DNA from: Myxococcales bacterium
Lineage (GTDB): Bacteria; Myxococcota_A; Polyangia; Nannocystales; Nannocystaceae
Direction of reading: 5' to 3'
DNA: 64,000 bases
Assembly: GCA_020633295.1 (NCBI GenBank)
Contig: JACKDW010000004.1
Location: 1-64,000, forward strand
A model generated the notes under the pieces. It saw only the letters and a list, made by a program, of their open reading frames with translations. It was not told the DNA's origin and did no database searches. This document shows, piece after piece, positions 1 to 11,766 of the stretch (position 1 is the stretch's first letter; each line of letters opens with the position of its first letter). The position numbers and the translations under genes were made by a program.

Positions 1-244
1 GTCATAATGCTGCGGATGCGTCGTCGGCGCGGACGTCCCGCTGGCTCGAATGAGAACGTTGCCGATCTGGTCCGAAACGTCTGTCTGCTAGCTGGCCAAC
101 ACGGCGGTCGTCGTCGCTCACAGGCTTCGTGCGTGACGAGCGCGTCGGGCTGTTCGATGTTCGGTGACACATCTCCGGGTCGCTGGTGTTCAGACTCGTG
201 AGCGTCGCTGAACCTGCCGACAGGTCTCGCGCTCCGTCGAGACC
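1..244. other. window edge, no gene recognised
   Basis: Short overlapping open frames exist on both strands, but none shows a domain, a signal peptide or a convincing ribosome binding site. The stretch looks less GC-biased than the genes to its right. I see nothing I can name; it may include the promoter of the gene starting at 245. Confidence 0.4.
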
Positions 245-841
245 ATGCGTTCGCAAATACCCTTTGCCCTGCTGTGGCTGACCATTCTCATCGTCGTGGC
301 GGTCAGCGCGGTCGTCGGGATCGGATGTGACCCTGAGTCGTCCGAGCCTGACGCGGAGCTTGAGCTGCGTGCGGCGTGGCGTCCGCTTGTTACCGCAGAC
401 GGGTGGGAGGAGCTACGCGCCGACGCGGACCCGCTCCCAGAGCATCGGCCGGCGGAGGTCGTTTGCTCGCGTCTCGGGTGGTACGCGGAGACCGACGGGC
501 TCGAGGTCGACACATCGGCGTGTAACTACCTGGCGGTCGAGCACGCGTCGCTCGAGGCGCTTCGGCCCGGTGACGTCGTGCGGGTCGAGCTCTGGTGGCA
601 AAGCCTAATCAGCTTGGAGCCGGCTGAGGGGCACTTAGCCGTTTGGCTTGATGGTCAGCTTCTATGGGAGGAGCGCGTGGCGATCCCCGGGTACGCGGAC
701 GCGCGCGACGTACGGGTGCCGATTACGCGTTTCGTCCCAGCTGGCGCTCCGGTCATCTTCCATCTTCATAACCATGGGACCAACACGTGGCGGCTCCGCG
801 GGCTGTCCGTGCTGGATGTCGAACTCGCCGCGGATGAGTAG
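245..841 (+). CDS. hypothetical membrane-anchored or lipid-anchored envelope protein
   Basis: A protein of 198 residues. Residues about 8-26 are strongly hydrophobic and end in GIGCDPES, so the protein is either lipid-modified at Cys28 or held by an N-terminal helix. The rest is acidic and polar, with phrases such as LRPGDVVRVELWW and GHLAVWLDGQLLWEERV that suggest a beta-sandwich carbohydrate-binding-like fold; that is inference. It is followed after 38 bp by the copper monooxygenase lipoprotein gene on the same strand, so the two are probably co-transcribed. I do not recognise the family. The ATG at 245 is chosen because it places the hydrophobic segment at the N-terminus; upstream sequence has only a weak purine stretch. 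Confidence 0.7.
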   Translation: MRSQIPFALLWLTILIVVAVSAVVGIGCDPESSEPDAELELRAAWRPLVTADGWEELRADADPLPEHRPAEVVCSRLGWYAETDGLEVDTSACNYLAVEHASLEALRPGDVVRVELWWQSLISLEPAEGHLAVWLDGQLLWEERVAIPGYADARDVRVPITRFVPAGAPVIFHLHNHGTNTWRLRGLSVLDVELAADE

Positions 842-879
842 CGGGCGCGGATGCAGCGCTCGTACGCAGGAGTGAACCG

Positions 880-2310
880 ATGTACGTATTTCAAGATCGA
901 CTTCAACGGTGGGCGCGATCACGGCGCTGGGTATCAACGGGCGCGCTGCTCGGGTGCTTCGCGCTCCTCGGGGCGTGCGGTGATGACGGGGCAGGGACCG
1001 AGACCGACAGCGGAAATTCGAGCGAGAGCGGCGAGAGCGGCGATCCGAGCGCGGGCACGGGGGAGCCGGCTGGGCTGACCTATTGGCAAGATGTTGCGCC
1101 AATCTATTTTGAGCGCTGCGCTGGTTGTCATACCGAGGGAGGGATCGCGCCGTTCCGGCTCGACACCTATCAGGATGCGGCCACGTGGGCGGAGGCTTCG
1201 CGCGCCGCGACGCAGGCGCGGACGATGCCGCCGTGGCTCGTGACCGACGACGGCTCGTGCGGGAGCTTTCGAGACTCGCGCGCGTTGTCGCAGGACGAGA
1301 TCGACACGATCTCGTCGTGGATCGACGACGGGGCGATCGAGGGCGAGCCGCGCGATGACCTTCAGATCCCGGTAGTCGACGCGCTGAAGGGGGGCGAGAC
1401 GTACACGACGCCGACCTTCTTCCCAGAGCCGGAGGGGGGGCTGTTCGCCGAGTTCGATGAGTATCGCTGCTTCCTGATCGACCCCGATCTCGAGCGAGAC
1501 GTGTACCTGACGGCGTACGACGTGATGCCGGGGAATCCCGCGCTCGTGCACCACGTGCTGGCGATGCCGGTTGATCCCAACCTCGACGTAGGAGGCGGCC
1601 AGACGAACCTCGACGTGATCGAGGCGCTCGACGCCGAGTCGCCTGATCGTGACGGGTGGCCGTGCTTCGGCGTCGCGGGCGACGGCGTTGAGGTCGACGG
1701 GATCCCGATCACGTGGGCGCCTGGGCAGGGGGTCGTGAGCTTCCCGGAGGGCACCGGCTTTCGCGTCAAGCAGGATGACCTCCTGGTCGTGCAGATCCAC
1801 TACAACATGGCGAGCCCGGAGGTGCTGGGGCAGTCCGACTCGTCGTCGGTGCGGATGCGCTTCGCGGACTCGGTCGAGCGCGAGGGCTTCTTTGAGCTCC
1901 CGGACGGCTTCCTCGACACCCTGTTCAGCGGCGATCCGGCGTCGCTGCCAGCGGGTCAGAGCTCGGTGAAGTTCACGTGGGACATGCAGCTCGACGGCTA
2001 CCTGGAGTGGCTCAATATCGACTCGCTCGACGTCTACGGGGTGTTCCCGCACATGCACGAGTTCGGGCGCAAGATCCAGATGACCGTCGACCACGGTGAT
2101 GGGCAGGGACCGCAGTGCGCGGCGGATGTCCAGCGCTGGGACTTCGACTGGCAGCTGTACTATTTCTACGAGGAGCCGCTCACGCTCGGCCCGGGGTCGT
2201 CGATCGAGGTGACCTGCGACTTCAACACGGAGGGCATGGACGAGCCGCTGTGGCCGGGCTGGGGCACGTATAACGAGATGTGCCTGATGGGCCTGTTCCT
2301 CGTGCCCTGA
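880..2310 (+). CDS. lipoprotein with cytochrome c motif and copper type II monooxygenase (PHM/DBM-like) domain
   Basis: A protein of 476 residues. A signal peptide ends in the lipobox FALLGAC (Cys33), followed by a Ser/Gly/Glu linker. Around residues 68-150 is a small cytochrome c-like domain with one heme motif CAGCH (Cys80, Cys83, His84) and the phrase MPPWL typical of these domains. The remainder matches copper type II ascorbate-dependent monooxygenases: a His-His pair in LVHHVLAM, a His in VVQIHYNM, HxH in PHMHEFGR, and EMCLMGLF near the C-terminus, which corresponds to the Met ligand region of dopamine beta- and peptidylglycine monooxygenases. All expected copper ligands are therefore visible. 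The heme may deliver electrons in place of ascorbate (inference). AGGAG lies 7 bases before the ATG. Substrate unknown. Confidence 0.85.
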   Translation: MYVFQDRLQRWARSRRWVSTGALLGCFALLGACGDDGAGTETDSGNSSESGESGDPSAGTGEPAGLTYWQDVAPIYFERCAGCHTEGGIAPFRLDTYQDAATWAEASRAATQARTMPPWLVTDDGSCGSFRDSRALSQDEIDTISSWIDDGAIEGEPRDDLQIPVVDALKGGETYTTPTFFPEPEGGLFAEFDEYRCFLIDPDLERDVYLTAYDVMPGNPALVHHVLAMPVDPNLDVGGGQTNLDVIEALDAESPDRDGWPCFGVAGDGVEVDGIPITWAPGQGVVSFPEGTGFRVKQDDLLVVQIHYNMASPEVLGQSDSSSVRMRFADSVEREGFFELPDGFLDTLFSGDPASLPAGQSSVKFTWDMQLDGYLEWLNIDSLDVYGVFPHMHEFGRKIQMTVDHGDGQGPQCAADVQRWDFDWQLYYFYEEPLTLGPGSSIEVTCDFNTEGMDEPLWPGWGTYNEMCLMGLFLVP

Positions 2311-2325
2311 GCGCGTGCTGGGATC

Positions 2326-2358
2326 GAGCGCCCGCCCGCAGTGACGCGGCGGGCGCTC
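2326..2358. terminator. bidirectional hairpin between convergent genes
   Basis: GAGCGCCCGCC at 2326-2336 is followed by its exact reverse complement at 2348-2358, giving an 11-bp GC stem with an 11-base loop. It lies between the stops of two convergent genes. There is no clear T-run, so intrinsic termination is plausible but not certain. Confidence 0.5.
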
Positions 2359-2366
2359 GGCTGTTG

Positions 2367-3212
2367 TTACTCGGACTCGGGGCGACGCCAATTCTTGCGG
2401 CCGACCCGGGCGACGATCTTCTGGTATCCGGTGGGCAGCAAGCGCTGGATCTTGTCGATGAGCTTCGCGTCGGCGCCGACGAGCACGCGCGGCGCGTTGC
2501 GCCTGACGGCCCGGACGATCGCGCGCGCGCACGCGTCAGGGGTCGTGCGGGCCAGCGTCTTCTCGAACTGGTCGATGGTCTCCTGCTCGCCGCCGGCGAG
2601 ATCGGCGGGGCGTCGTCGCGAGGCGCGCGCGATGTTCGTCTTGATGCCGCCCGGGTGCACGCAGGTCACGCCGATCGGCAGGCCGTCGAGCTGGAGCTCG
2701 ATGCGCAGCGCCTCGGTGTAGCCGCGGACGGCGAATTTCGTCGCGTTGTAGGTGCCGTTGAGCGGCGCGGCGATGATGCCGAAGACGCTCGAGATGTTGA
2801 CGATGTGGGCCTCGTCTTGCTGGGCGAGGATCGGCAGGAACGCCCGGGTGCCGTGGACGACGCCCCAGAAGTTGATGTTCATGAGCCAGTGGAAGTCGTC
2901 GTAGTCGACGCGCCGGAGGCTCGCCATGACCGCGACGCCGGCGTTGTTGAAGATCATGTGCGCGGCGCCGTGCTCACGCTCGACCTCGGAGGCCCAGGCC
3001 TCGACGGCCTCGCGATCCGCGACGTCGACGCGCCGCGTGCTGACGCGCACGCCCGAGGCCTCGAGCGCGCGGGCGGTCTCGCTGAGCCCGTCCTCGTTGA
3101 CGTCGGAGAGCGCGAGGTTGCACCCGTGCTCGGCGAGCACGCTAGCGAGCGCGCGGCCGATCCCTGATCCGGCGCCGGTGATGGCGGCGACTCGACCCTG
3201 TAGCCTCTTCAT
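2367..3212 (-). CDS. SDR family NAD(P)-dependent oxidoreductase
   Basis: A classical short-chain dehydrogenase of 281 residues. The cofactor motif is TGAGSGIG at about residues 12-19, followed by NNAG, the catalytic Ser in NISSV, and the YNATK catalytic Tyr/Lys pair in a segment reading TYNATKFAVRGYTEALR. A PGG segment follows, as in the acyl-chain or steroid-type members. The ATG at 3212 (MKRLQGRV) places the Rossmann strand at the N-terminus; the frame stays open upstream but has no domain content there. Its substrate cannot be told from sequence. It lies downstream of the aldehyde dehydrogenase gene on the same strand with a 46-bp gap, so an operon and a shared catabolic role are possible. 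Confidence 0.9.
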   Translation of the reverse strand: MKRLQGRVAAITGAGSGIGRALASVLAEHGCNLALSDVNEDGLSETARALEASGVRVSTRRVDVADREAVEAWASEVEREHGAAHMIFNNAGVAVMASLRRVDYDDFHWLMNINFWGVVHGTRAFLPILAQQDEAHIVNISSVFGIIAAPLNGTYNATKFAVRGYTEALRIELQLDGLPIGVTCVHPGGIKTNIARASRRRPADLAGGEQETIDQFEKTLARTTPDACARAIVRAVRRNAPRVLVGADAKLIDKIQRLLPTGYQKIVARVGRKNWRRPESE

Positions 3213-3258
3213 GGCGGGCACGATACCCGCCGCGGGTCGCGTACGCGAGGTCGCGCGC

Positions 3259-4806
3259 TCAGTCCCAGCGTATCCCCTGGGCCAGCGGCAGCGCGCGCGA
3301 GCCGTTGACCGTGCAGGTCTGCCGGCGCATGTAGGCCTTCCACGCGTCGCTGCCCGCCTCTCGTCCGCCGCCCGTCGCTTTCTCGCCTCCGAACGCGCCG
3401 CCGATCTCGGCGCCGCTGGTCCCGAGGTTGACGTTGGCGATGCCGCAGTCGCTGCCCGCCGGGCTCCAGAAGCGCTCGACGGCGCGCACGCTGTCGCTGA
3501 ACAGCGCGCTCGAGAGGCCCTGCTCGACGCGGTTGTTCCACTCGATCGCCGACTCGATCGCGCCGTCGTCGAAGCGCTTGATGTAGAGGATCGGCGCGAA
3601 GGTCTCGGTGTCGATCGGCGGGAAGTCGCGCGCGTCGGGGACGCGCGCGAGGGTCGGCTGTACGAAGTAACCGGGTCGATCGAGCAGCTCGCCGCCCGCG
3701 AGGAGCTCGCCGCCGTGCGCGCGGATCTCTTCGATCGTCGCGGCGAAGCGCGCACACGCGGCGCCGTCGATCAGCGGGCCGACGAGGGTCTCGGGATCGC
3801 GGGGGTCGCCGACGCGCCCCTGCAGCTGGCGGTAGGCGGCGACGAGGCGCTCGGTGAGCGCGCCCGCGACGGTGCGCTCGACGAACAGCCGGCGCGTGGT
3901 CGTGCAGCGCTGTCCGGCCGTGCCGGCCGCGCCGAACACGATCGCGCGCGCGGCGAGCTCGAGGTCGGCGGTCGCGTCGACGATGATCGCGTTGTTGCCC
4001 CCGAGCTCGAGCAGCGAGCGTCCGAGCCGCGCGGCGACGCGCGGCGCGACCGCGCGGCCCATGGCGCACGATCCCGTCGCGCTGACGAGGGGGAGGCGAG
4101 GATCGTCGACGAGCGCGGTCGTGACGGGATCATCAGGGCCGATGACGAGCTGCAGCGCGTCGCCGAGGCCGGCGTCGGCGAGCACCGGCTGCAGGAGCTG
4201 GTGCGTGGCGAGGGCGCAGAGCGGGGCCTTGAGGCTGGGTTTCCAGACCACGGGGTCGCCGCAGACGAGCGCGATGGCGGCGTTCCACGACCACACGGCG
4301 ACGGGGAAGTTGAAGGCGCTGATGCACAGGACCGGGCCCAGCGGCAGCCACTGCTCGAACATGCGGTGACCTGGGCGCTCCGAGAGCATCGTGCGGCCGC
4401 CGAGCGAGCGCGAGAGGCCGACGGCGAAGTCGCAGATGTCGATCATCTCCTGGACCTCGCCGCGCGCCTCCTCGATGCACTTGCCGACCTCGGCGCAGAC
4501 GATCCGCGCGAGCGCATCCTTGTGCTCACGCAGCCGGTTGCCCATGCGGCGCACGAGCTCGCCGCGGGCGGGGCCTGGCTCGAGGCGCAGCCGCGTGAAC
4601 GCGTCGCAGGCCGCGGTGACCTTGGCGCGCGCGCGCTCGATCGTGTCGAGGGGGAGGCGCGCGAGCGCGACGCCGCGCGACGGATCTTCGCTGACCAGGC
4701 CGCCCGTGTGCGGGGGCGCGGGCGGGGGGAGGTCGAGCGCCGCGAAGAGCTCGACGAGCTCGTCCGAGACGCCTTCTCGTGGGGTCGCCATGGGCGTCCA
4801 TAGCAT
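3259..4806 (-). CDS. amaB: ALDH7-family aldehyde dehydrogenase (L-piperidine-6-carboxylate / alpha-aminoadipate semialdehyde dehydrogenase type)
   Basis: 515 residues, about the usual length. The segment LSERPGHRMFEQW followed by PLGPVLCISAFNFPVAVW is characteristic of family 7 (antiquitin, AmaB). The general-base Glu is in LLELGGNN and the catalytic Cys in GTAGQRCTTTRR. Family members oxidise alpha-aminoadipate semialdehyde in lysine catabolism using NAD. No other lysine-pathway gene is nearby, so the physiological substrate is inferred from family only. ATG codons at 4806 and 4791 (MATPREGV) are both possible and neither has a convincing SD; the shorter protein also keeps every domain. The SDR gene follows 46 bp downstream. 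Confidence 0.87.
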   Translation of the reverse strand: MLWTPMATPREGVSDELVELFAALDLPPPAPPHTGGLVSEDPSRGVALARLPLDTIERARAKVTAACDAFTRLRLEPGPARGELVRRMGNRLREHKDALARIVCAEVGKCIEEARGEVQEMIDICDFAVGLSRSLGGRTMLSERPGHRMFEQWLPLGPVLCISAFNFPVAVWSWNAAIALVCGDPVVWKPSLKAPLCALATHQLLQPVLADAGLGDALQLVIGPDDPVTTALVDDPRLPLVSATGSCAMGRAVAPRVAARLGRSLLELGGNNAIIVDATADLELAARAIVFGAAGTAGQRCTTTRRLFVERTVAGALTERLVAAYRQLQGRVGDPRDPETLVGPLIDGAACARFAATIEEIRAHGGELLAGGELLDRPGYFVQPTLARVPDARDFPPIDTETFAPILYIKRFDDGAIESAIEWNNRVEQGLSSALFSDSVRAVERFWSPAGSDCGIANVNLGTSGAEIGGAFGGEKATGGGREAGSDAWKAYMRRQTCTVNGSRALPLAQGIRWD

Positions 4807-4970
4807 TCTTCGCGCGCCGGCTCTGACTCGTGAACGACGCGCTCGCGTGGGCTACGCGGGCGGTCGCTGAGGAATCACACGCGTCTGCGCGCGCGCGATG
4901 TTGCGCGAACGTGAACGTCTCGACGCGCGCCCGAGACAAGTGTGCGGGAAACCGCTGCCGAGGGCTCCCG

Positions 4971-6818
<1,848 letters not shown>

Positions 6819-6821
6819 CCG

Positions 6822-8150
6822 TCACGACTTCGGCTTGCCGCGCGTCGAGAGGCGCGTCAGCCCGCTGAGCATCGCGTCGAGGCGGGCGGCCGAGGTCTTC
6901 GCCGCGGGCTTCGCTGCGGGCGCGGGCGGGGTCTCGCCCGCGCTCCACAGCAGCTCCTTGATCTCGGACTGGAGCGCCAGCGCGCCCGCGTGGTTGGGGT
7001 CGCGGTAGAGCACCGCCTCGAGGTGTCGCAGCGCGTGCTGGAACATCTTGTAGTCGGTGTAGACGCGCGCCTCGGCGACGGCGCGGTCGTTCTCGGCCGC
7101 GTCGGCGCTCGCGTCGAGCTCCTCGACCTCGTCCATCTCGAGCTCCTCGACGTCGATCTCGATCTCCTCGGCGTCGAGCTCGTCGAGGTCGACGACGTCG
7201 AGCTCGTCCGGCGCGGCGTCACGCAGCTCGGCCTCGAGCTGCTCGAGCAGCGCGCTCGCGTCGCGCTGCGTGGCCGCGTCGACGCGCCCGCGCTGCAGCA
7301 CGCAGCGCAGCGCTCGGATCGCGCAGCGCTTGCCCTCGCGGGCTCGGCTCGCGCCTCGCTGCGCGCGCGCGAGCTCGGTCGCGACGAGCGCGGCCTTCTC
7401 GTGCTTGTCGAGCGCGACGAAGGTCTCCGCGAGCAGCTCGAGGCCGTCGGGATCGTGGGGCGCCGCGCGCAGCAGCGCGTTGACCTTGACGAGGGCGCGC
7501 CGCGCCTCGTTCTTCTCGAGGTAGGTGCGGGCGAGCGTCCGCAGCACGCCGAGGTCGTCGTGGTGGTACAGCAGGCGCTCGGCGACGCGGATGTAGTCGT
7601 CGAGGCGGCGGATGTAGAGCAGGCGATCGGCGGCGGCGCGAAAGTGCTCGACGGCCTTGTCGCGCAGCTGCTCGCGGGAGTACAGCTCGGCGAGCCGCAG
7701 GCGTCGGCCGACCGCGTCGGGGTCGATCTGGACGACGCGCTCGAGGCAGGCGAGCCCGCGGGGGTGCTCGCCGGCTTGTAAGTACTGGTTCGCGACGTTC
7801 TCGAGCACCGTGATCGCGGCGTCGGGTCGCCCGATCTCGACGTAGAGCTCGGCCGCGCGCTGCTGGACCTCGTGGCGTTCGGGGTCGAGGGTGAGGACGC
7901 GGTCGAACACCGCGATCGCCTTGCGCGGCTCTCGGTCGTCGATGAAGCGATTGGCGATCTTGAGGTACTCGCGGACCGCGGCGTCGACGTCGCCGGTGCG
8001 CTCGATCGTGGACGCGAGCAGCAGCCAGCTGCGGAGGTCGCTCGGGTCGTGCTCGACGACCGCCGCGAGCTCGCGGGCCGATCGATCATGCTGACCGAGC
8101 TTCGCGAACCTGTCGGCGGCCGCCAGCGCTTTCTTCCGATTGAACGCCAC
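6822..8150 (-). CDS. tetratricopeptide repeat protein
   Basis: 442 residues from the GTG at 8150. The N-terminus VAFNRKKALAAADRFAK resembles the MxFNRxKAL opening of myxobacterial TPR proteins, which is why I prefer 8150 over the GTG at 8213. TPR units run from about residue 15 to 270 (for example RAAELYVEIGRPDAAITVLE and LAELYSREQLRDKAVEHF). A very acidic stretch of alternating Asp/Glu and Leu/Val follows (about residues 305-355), then a final TPR-like segment and a Lys/Ala-rich tail. No signal peptide, so cytoplasmic; likely a protein-interaction scaffold. Its stop lies 4 bp from the stop of the convergent lipoprotein gene. Confidence 0.85.
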   Translation of the reverse strand: MAFNRKKALAAADRFAKLGQHDRSARELAAVVEHDPSDLRSWLLLASTIERTGDVDAAVREYLKIANRFIDDREPRKAIAVFDRVLTLDPERHEVQQRAAELYVEIGRPDAAITVLENVANQYLQAGEHPRGLACLERVVQIDPDAVGRRLRLAELYSREQLRDKAVEHFRAAADRLLYIRRLDDYIRVAERLLYHHDDLGVLRTLARTYLEKNEARRALVKVNALLRAAPHDPDGLELLAETFVALDKHEKAALVATELARAQRGASRAREGKRCAIRALRCVLQRGRVDAATQRDASALLEQLEAELRDAAPDELDVVDLDELDAEEIEIDVEELEMDEVEELDASADAAENDRAVAEARVYTDYKMFQHALRHLEAVLYRDPNHAGALALQSEIKELLWSAGETPPAPAAKPAAKTSAARLDAMLSGLTRLSTRGKPKS

Positions 8151-8411
8151 GACTCGATCGTTGCTGCGGGCGCTCGCGCGCCCCGGCGACGCGAACTCGA
8201 ATTGGGATACCACCGATAGGTGATCCGTGCACGATCACGGCGGCGCGACCTCGAGCGCCGGCTCACGCGCGGGCGCGCTCGCGGGCGCGCGCGGGTTCGC
8301 GGCCTCGCGGCGTGTGTCGCAAGGGGCAGCCGAGCGGACGCGGTCGTCGAGCGGCGCGCCCGCGCGCTCGGGCGCGGTCTCAGGCGCGCGGCGACCGGTC
8401 GCGCGCCGTCG

Positions 8412-9302
8412 CTACGGGCGTGCCTCGAGCGCGTCGAGACGGCGCTCGAGCGCGGCGACGGTGTCGCGCAGGGACTCGTTCTCGGCGTCGAGCGTCTGCA
8501 CGCGCTGGTGCAGCGCCTGCACGGCCGCGAGCGAGACGCCGTCCGCGTCGATCTGGAAGATCATGCGGTCGCTCGCGCCGACCTCGAAGGCGGCCTTGAA
8601 GTCCTGCGCCATGGGGCCGATGTGCCGGATCGACCGGTCTTCATGCTTGTAGGACCAGGTCGTGATGGGCAGCGAGGCGACGCGCTCGAGCACCGCGTTG
8701 ACGTCGACGGGCGCGAACTCCCGCTTGCGGTCTCGATCGCTTATAGGGCACATGGAGCTGCAGAACTCCTGCCCGGGCGGGACGGGCACGCCGGCGCAGC
8801 AGTTGAGCTGGGCGCAGCACAGCTCGCCGTCGGCGCAGCTCTCGCCCTCGCTCGAGCACAGGCCGCCGGAGTCGCCGGTGGTCTTGCCCGTGTCGCTGGT
8901 GGTCTTGCCCGTGTCGCTCGTCGAGTCGTCGGTGGTCTTGCCGGTGTCGCCGGTGGTCGTACCGGGGTCGACCGTGGTCTTGCCGGAGTCGCCGGTGGTC
9001 TCGTCGCCGGTCGTCGACGGGTCGGTGGTCTTGCCGCTCGTCTCGCCCGACGAGCTGCCGGTCTCGCCGCCGGTCTGGCCGCTCGAGGCGGTGACGCTCG
9101 CGTTGGTCGAGCCGGTGCTCGACGGCGCGGTCGAGCCCGCGGAGCTCGCGTCGGCGGTGCTCGCGTCGCTGACGGACTCGCTCGCGCTGGTCGTCCCGCT
9201 GTCGCCGCAGGCGGCGGGCGCGAGCAGGAGCGCGGCGAAGAGCAGGCGCGCGGCGGGGGCGAGGCGGGGGCGCGTGGTGGTCTCTAGGGTCATGTCATTC
9301 AT
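8412..9302 (-). CDS. lipoprotein with C-terminal endosialidase-chaperone (peptidase S74) domain
   Basis: 296 residues. A signal peptide ends in LAPAACGDSG (lipobox), followed by about 120 residues of Ser/Thr/Gly linker with repeated SGKTT and DTGKTT units. A small Cys-rich region (CSSEGESCADGELCCAQLNCC) comes next. From about residue 190 the sequence SDRDRKREFAPVDVNAVLERV, then WSYKHEDRSIRHIGPMAQDF, and finally a coiled coil (LHQRVQTLDAENESLRDTVAALERR) matches the intramolecular chaperone domain of phage tailspikes and myelin-regulatory-factor-like proteins. In that family the Ser before the first Asp is the self-cleavage site and the domain trimerises. No repeat-containing fibre precedes it here, which is unusual. 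An alternative start is the ATG at 9293. Confidence 0.85.
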   Translation of the reverse strand: MNDMTLETTTRPRLAPAARLLFAALLLAPAACGDSGTTSASESVSDASTADASSAGSTAPSSTGSTNASVTASSGQTGGETGSSSGETSGKTTDPSTTGDETTGDSGKTTVDPGTTTGDTGKTTDDSTSDTGKTTSDTGKTTGDSGGLCSSEGESCADGELCCAQLNCCAGVPVPPGQEFCSSMCPISDRDRKREFAPVDVNAVLERVASLPITTWSYKHEDRSIRHIGPMAQDFKAAFEVGASDRMIFQIDADGVSLAAVQALHQRVQTLDAENESLRDTVAALERRLDALEARP

Positions 9303-9353
9303 CGCGGCGAGTTTATCACCCGAGCTCGCCGGCCGAGGGACCCGCGGCGGCGC

Positions 9354-9821
9354 TCAGCCCTTGCGGGCGTAGCGTCCCTCCAAGAGCGGCGTCCAGCGCT
9401 CGCCGTCGCGGGAGCTGTCCATGCGGAAGCCGTAGCGGTCGTGGGCCTCGAGCGTGTGCACGAACCGCGTGAAGCCCTGCGGCGAGCGCCGCAGGAAGAT
9501 GAGCGAGTCGCCCTCCCAGGAGCCGTGGCAGGGCGCGCTCGGGGCCACGCCGCCCGTGGAGTCGAACCAGTGCATCGTGTGGCGGCCGCGCTCGCCGTCG
9601 TAGCCGTAGACGCCGTGACCGGCGTAGGTCTGCGCGCCGTCTCGCCGCTGGGTGTAGCTGGAGATCAGGAAGAAGCCTGCGACCTCCATGCGGTACTCGA
9701 AGCTGCCGAGCGCGACGCCGCCGCGCGGGAGCTCGCGCGAGGGGTGCATCCGCTCCTCGCCGCGCCAGGTGCCGACGAAGGTCGCGAGGCGGATGTGGTG
9801 GTCAGTGGGCTCGAGCGTCAT
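9354..9821 (-). CDS. DUF1579-type small protein
   Basis: 155 residues matching the DUF1579 family: LATFVGTWRGEERMHPS at the start, FEYRMEVAGFFLISSY in the middle and MHWFDSTGG later. Members are small beta-barrel-like proteins of unknown role; no signal peptide is seen. The ATG at 9821 is preceded by AGGAG at six bases. The start codon and SD belong to a 14-bp unit repeated many times upstream (see the repeat entry), so translation could be coupled to a chain of five-codon minicistrons. Confidence 0.85.
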   Translation of the reverse strand: MTLEPTDHHIRLATFVGTWRGEERMHPSRELPRGGVALGSFEYRMEVAGFFLISSYTQRRDGAQTYAGHGVYGYDGERGRHTMHWFDSTGGVAPSAPCHGSWEGDSLIFLRRSPQGFTRFVHTLEAHDRYGFRMDSSRDGERWTPLLEGRYARKG

Positions 9822-9969
9822 CGGGCTCTCCTCATCGGGCTCTCCTCATCGGGCTCTCCTCATCGGGCTCTCCTCATCGGGCTCCTCATTGGGCTCTCCT
9901 CATCGGGCTCTCCTCATCGGGCTCTCCTCATCGGGCTCCTCGTCGAGTTCTCCTCGTCGTGCTCCTCAT
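9819..9969 (-). repeat. tandem 14-bp repeats, each carrying an SD sequence and ATG
   Basis: Read on the minus strand, the unit is ATGAGGAGAGCCCG. ATG codons end at 9969, 9931, 9917, 9903, 9889, 9877, 9863, 9849 and 9835, and the last repeat ends in the real start codon at 9821. Two further units (at 9943 and 9957) have ACG. Most spacings are 14 bp; three are 12 bp. Each 14-bp unit supplies AGGAG six bases before the next ATG, and each ATG opens a five-codon frame (Met-Arg-Arg-Ala-Arg or Gln) whose TGA stop overlaps the next ATG as ATGA. The final overlap is with the DUF1579 start itself. No direct function is established for such arrays. Confidence 0.9.
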
Positions 9970-10091
9970 CAAACACCGCGCCTGCTGCGTCGGTCCGCTA
10001 TGGCGCAGGCGCGCGACGCCGACAAGTCTGCGCGTGGGGGATGGGACGTCTGCTCGATGTCGTCGGCGTCCCCGTGGTACAAGAGCTCGCC

Positions 10092-11523
<1,432 letters not shown>

Positions 11524-11537
<14 letters not shown>

Positions 11538-11766
11538 GCTGGACGCGCGCGGCCGGCTGCGCCGGCAGCTGCGGCGCGGGGTCGAAGTCACACCACTCGA
11601 CGCGCGAGCTCGGGCGCGATCGCGGGGTCGCCCGCGATCGCCTCGGGCGCGCGAGCGTCTGCGGCTTCGCGGTCTCGTTGACGACGAGCTCGCCCTCGTC
11701 GGCGAGTCGGCGCCCTCGAGCGAGTCGACTGTAGGGTGTACGCGCGAGGCGGCGCGCGCGGATCAC
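11524..11766 (-). CDS. possible small hypothetical protein
   Basis: An 80-codon frame from a GTG at 11766, overlapping the 3' end of the dihydropyrimidinase gene by 14 bases. Part of the translation (LADEGELVVNETAKPQTL, then VEWCDFDPAP) reads like protein, but the flanking segments are Arg/Pro-rich as expected of random GC-rich frames. No domain and no good SD. Treat as doubtful. Confidence 0.25.

Noticed and set aside
9822..10091. Plus-strand open frame through the 14-bp repeats and into dihydropyrimidinase
   Set aside because: It translates as Ser/Gly/Leu repeats; the enzyme's normal N-terminus begins at the ATG at 10092.
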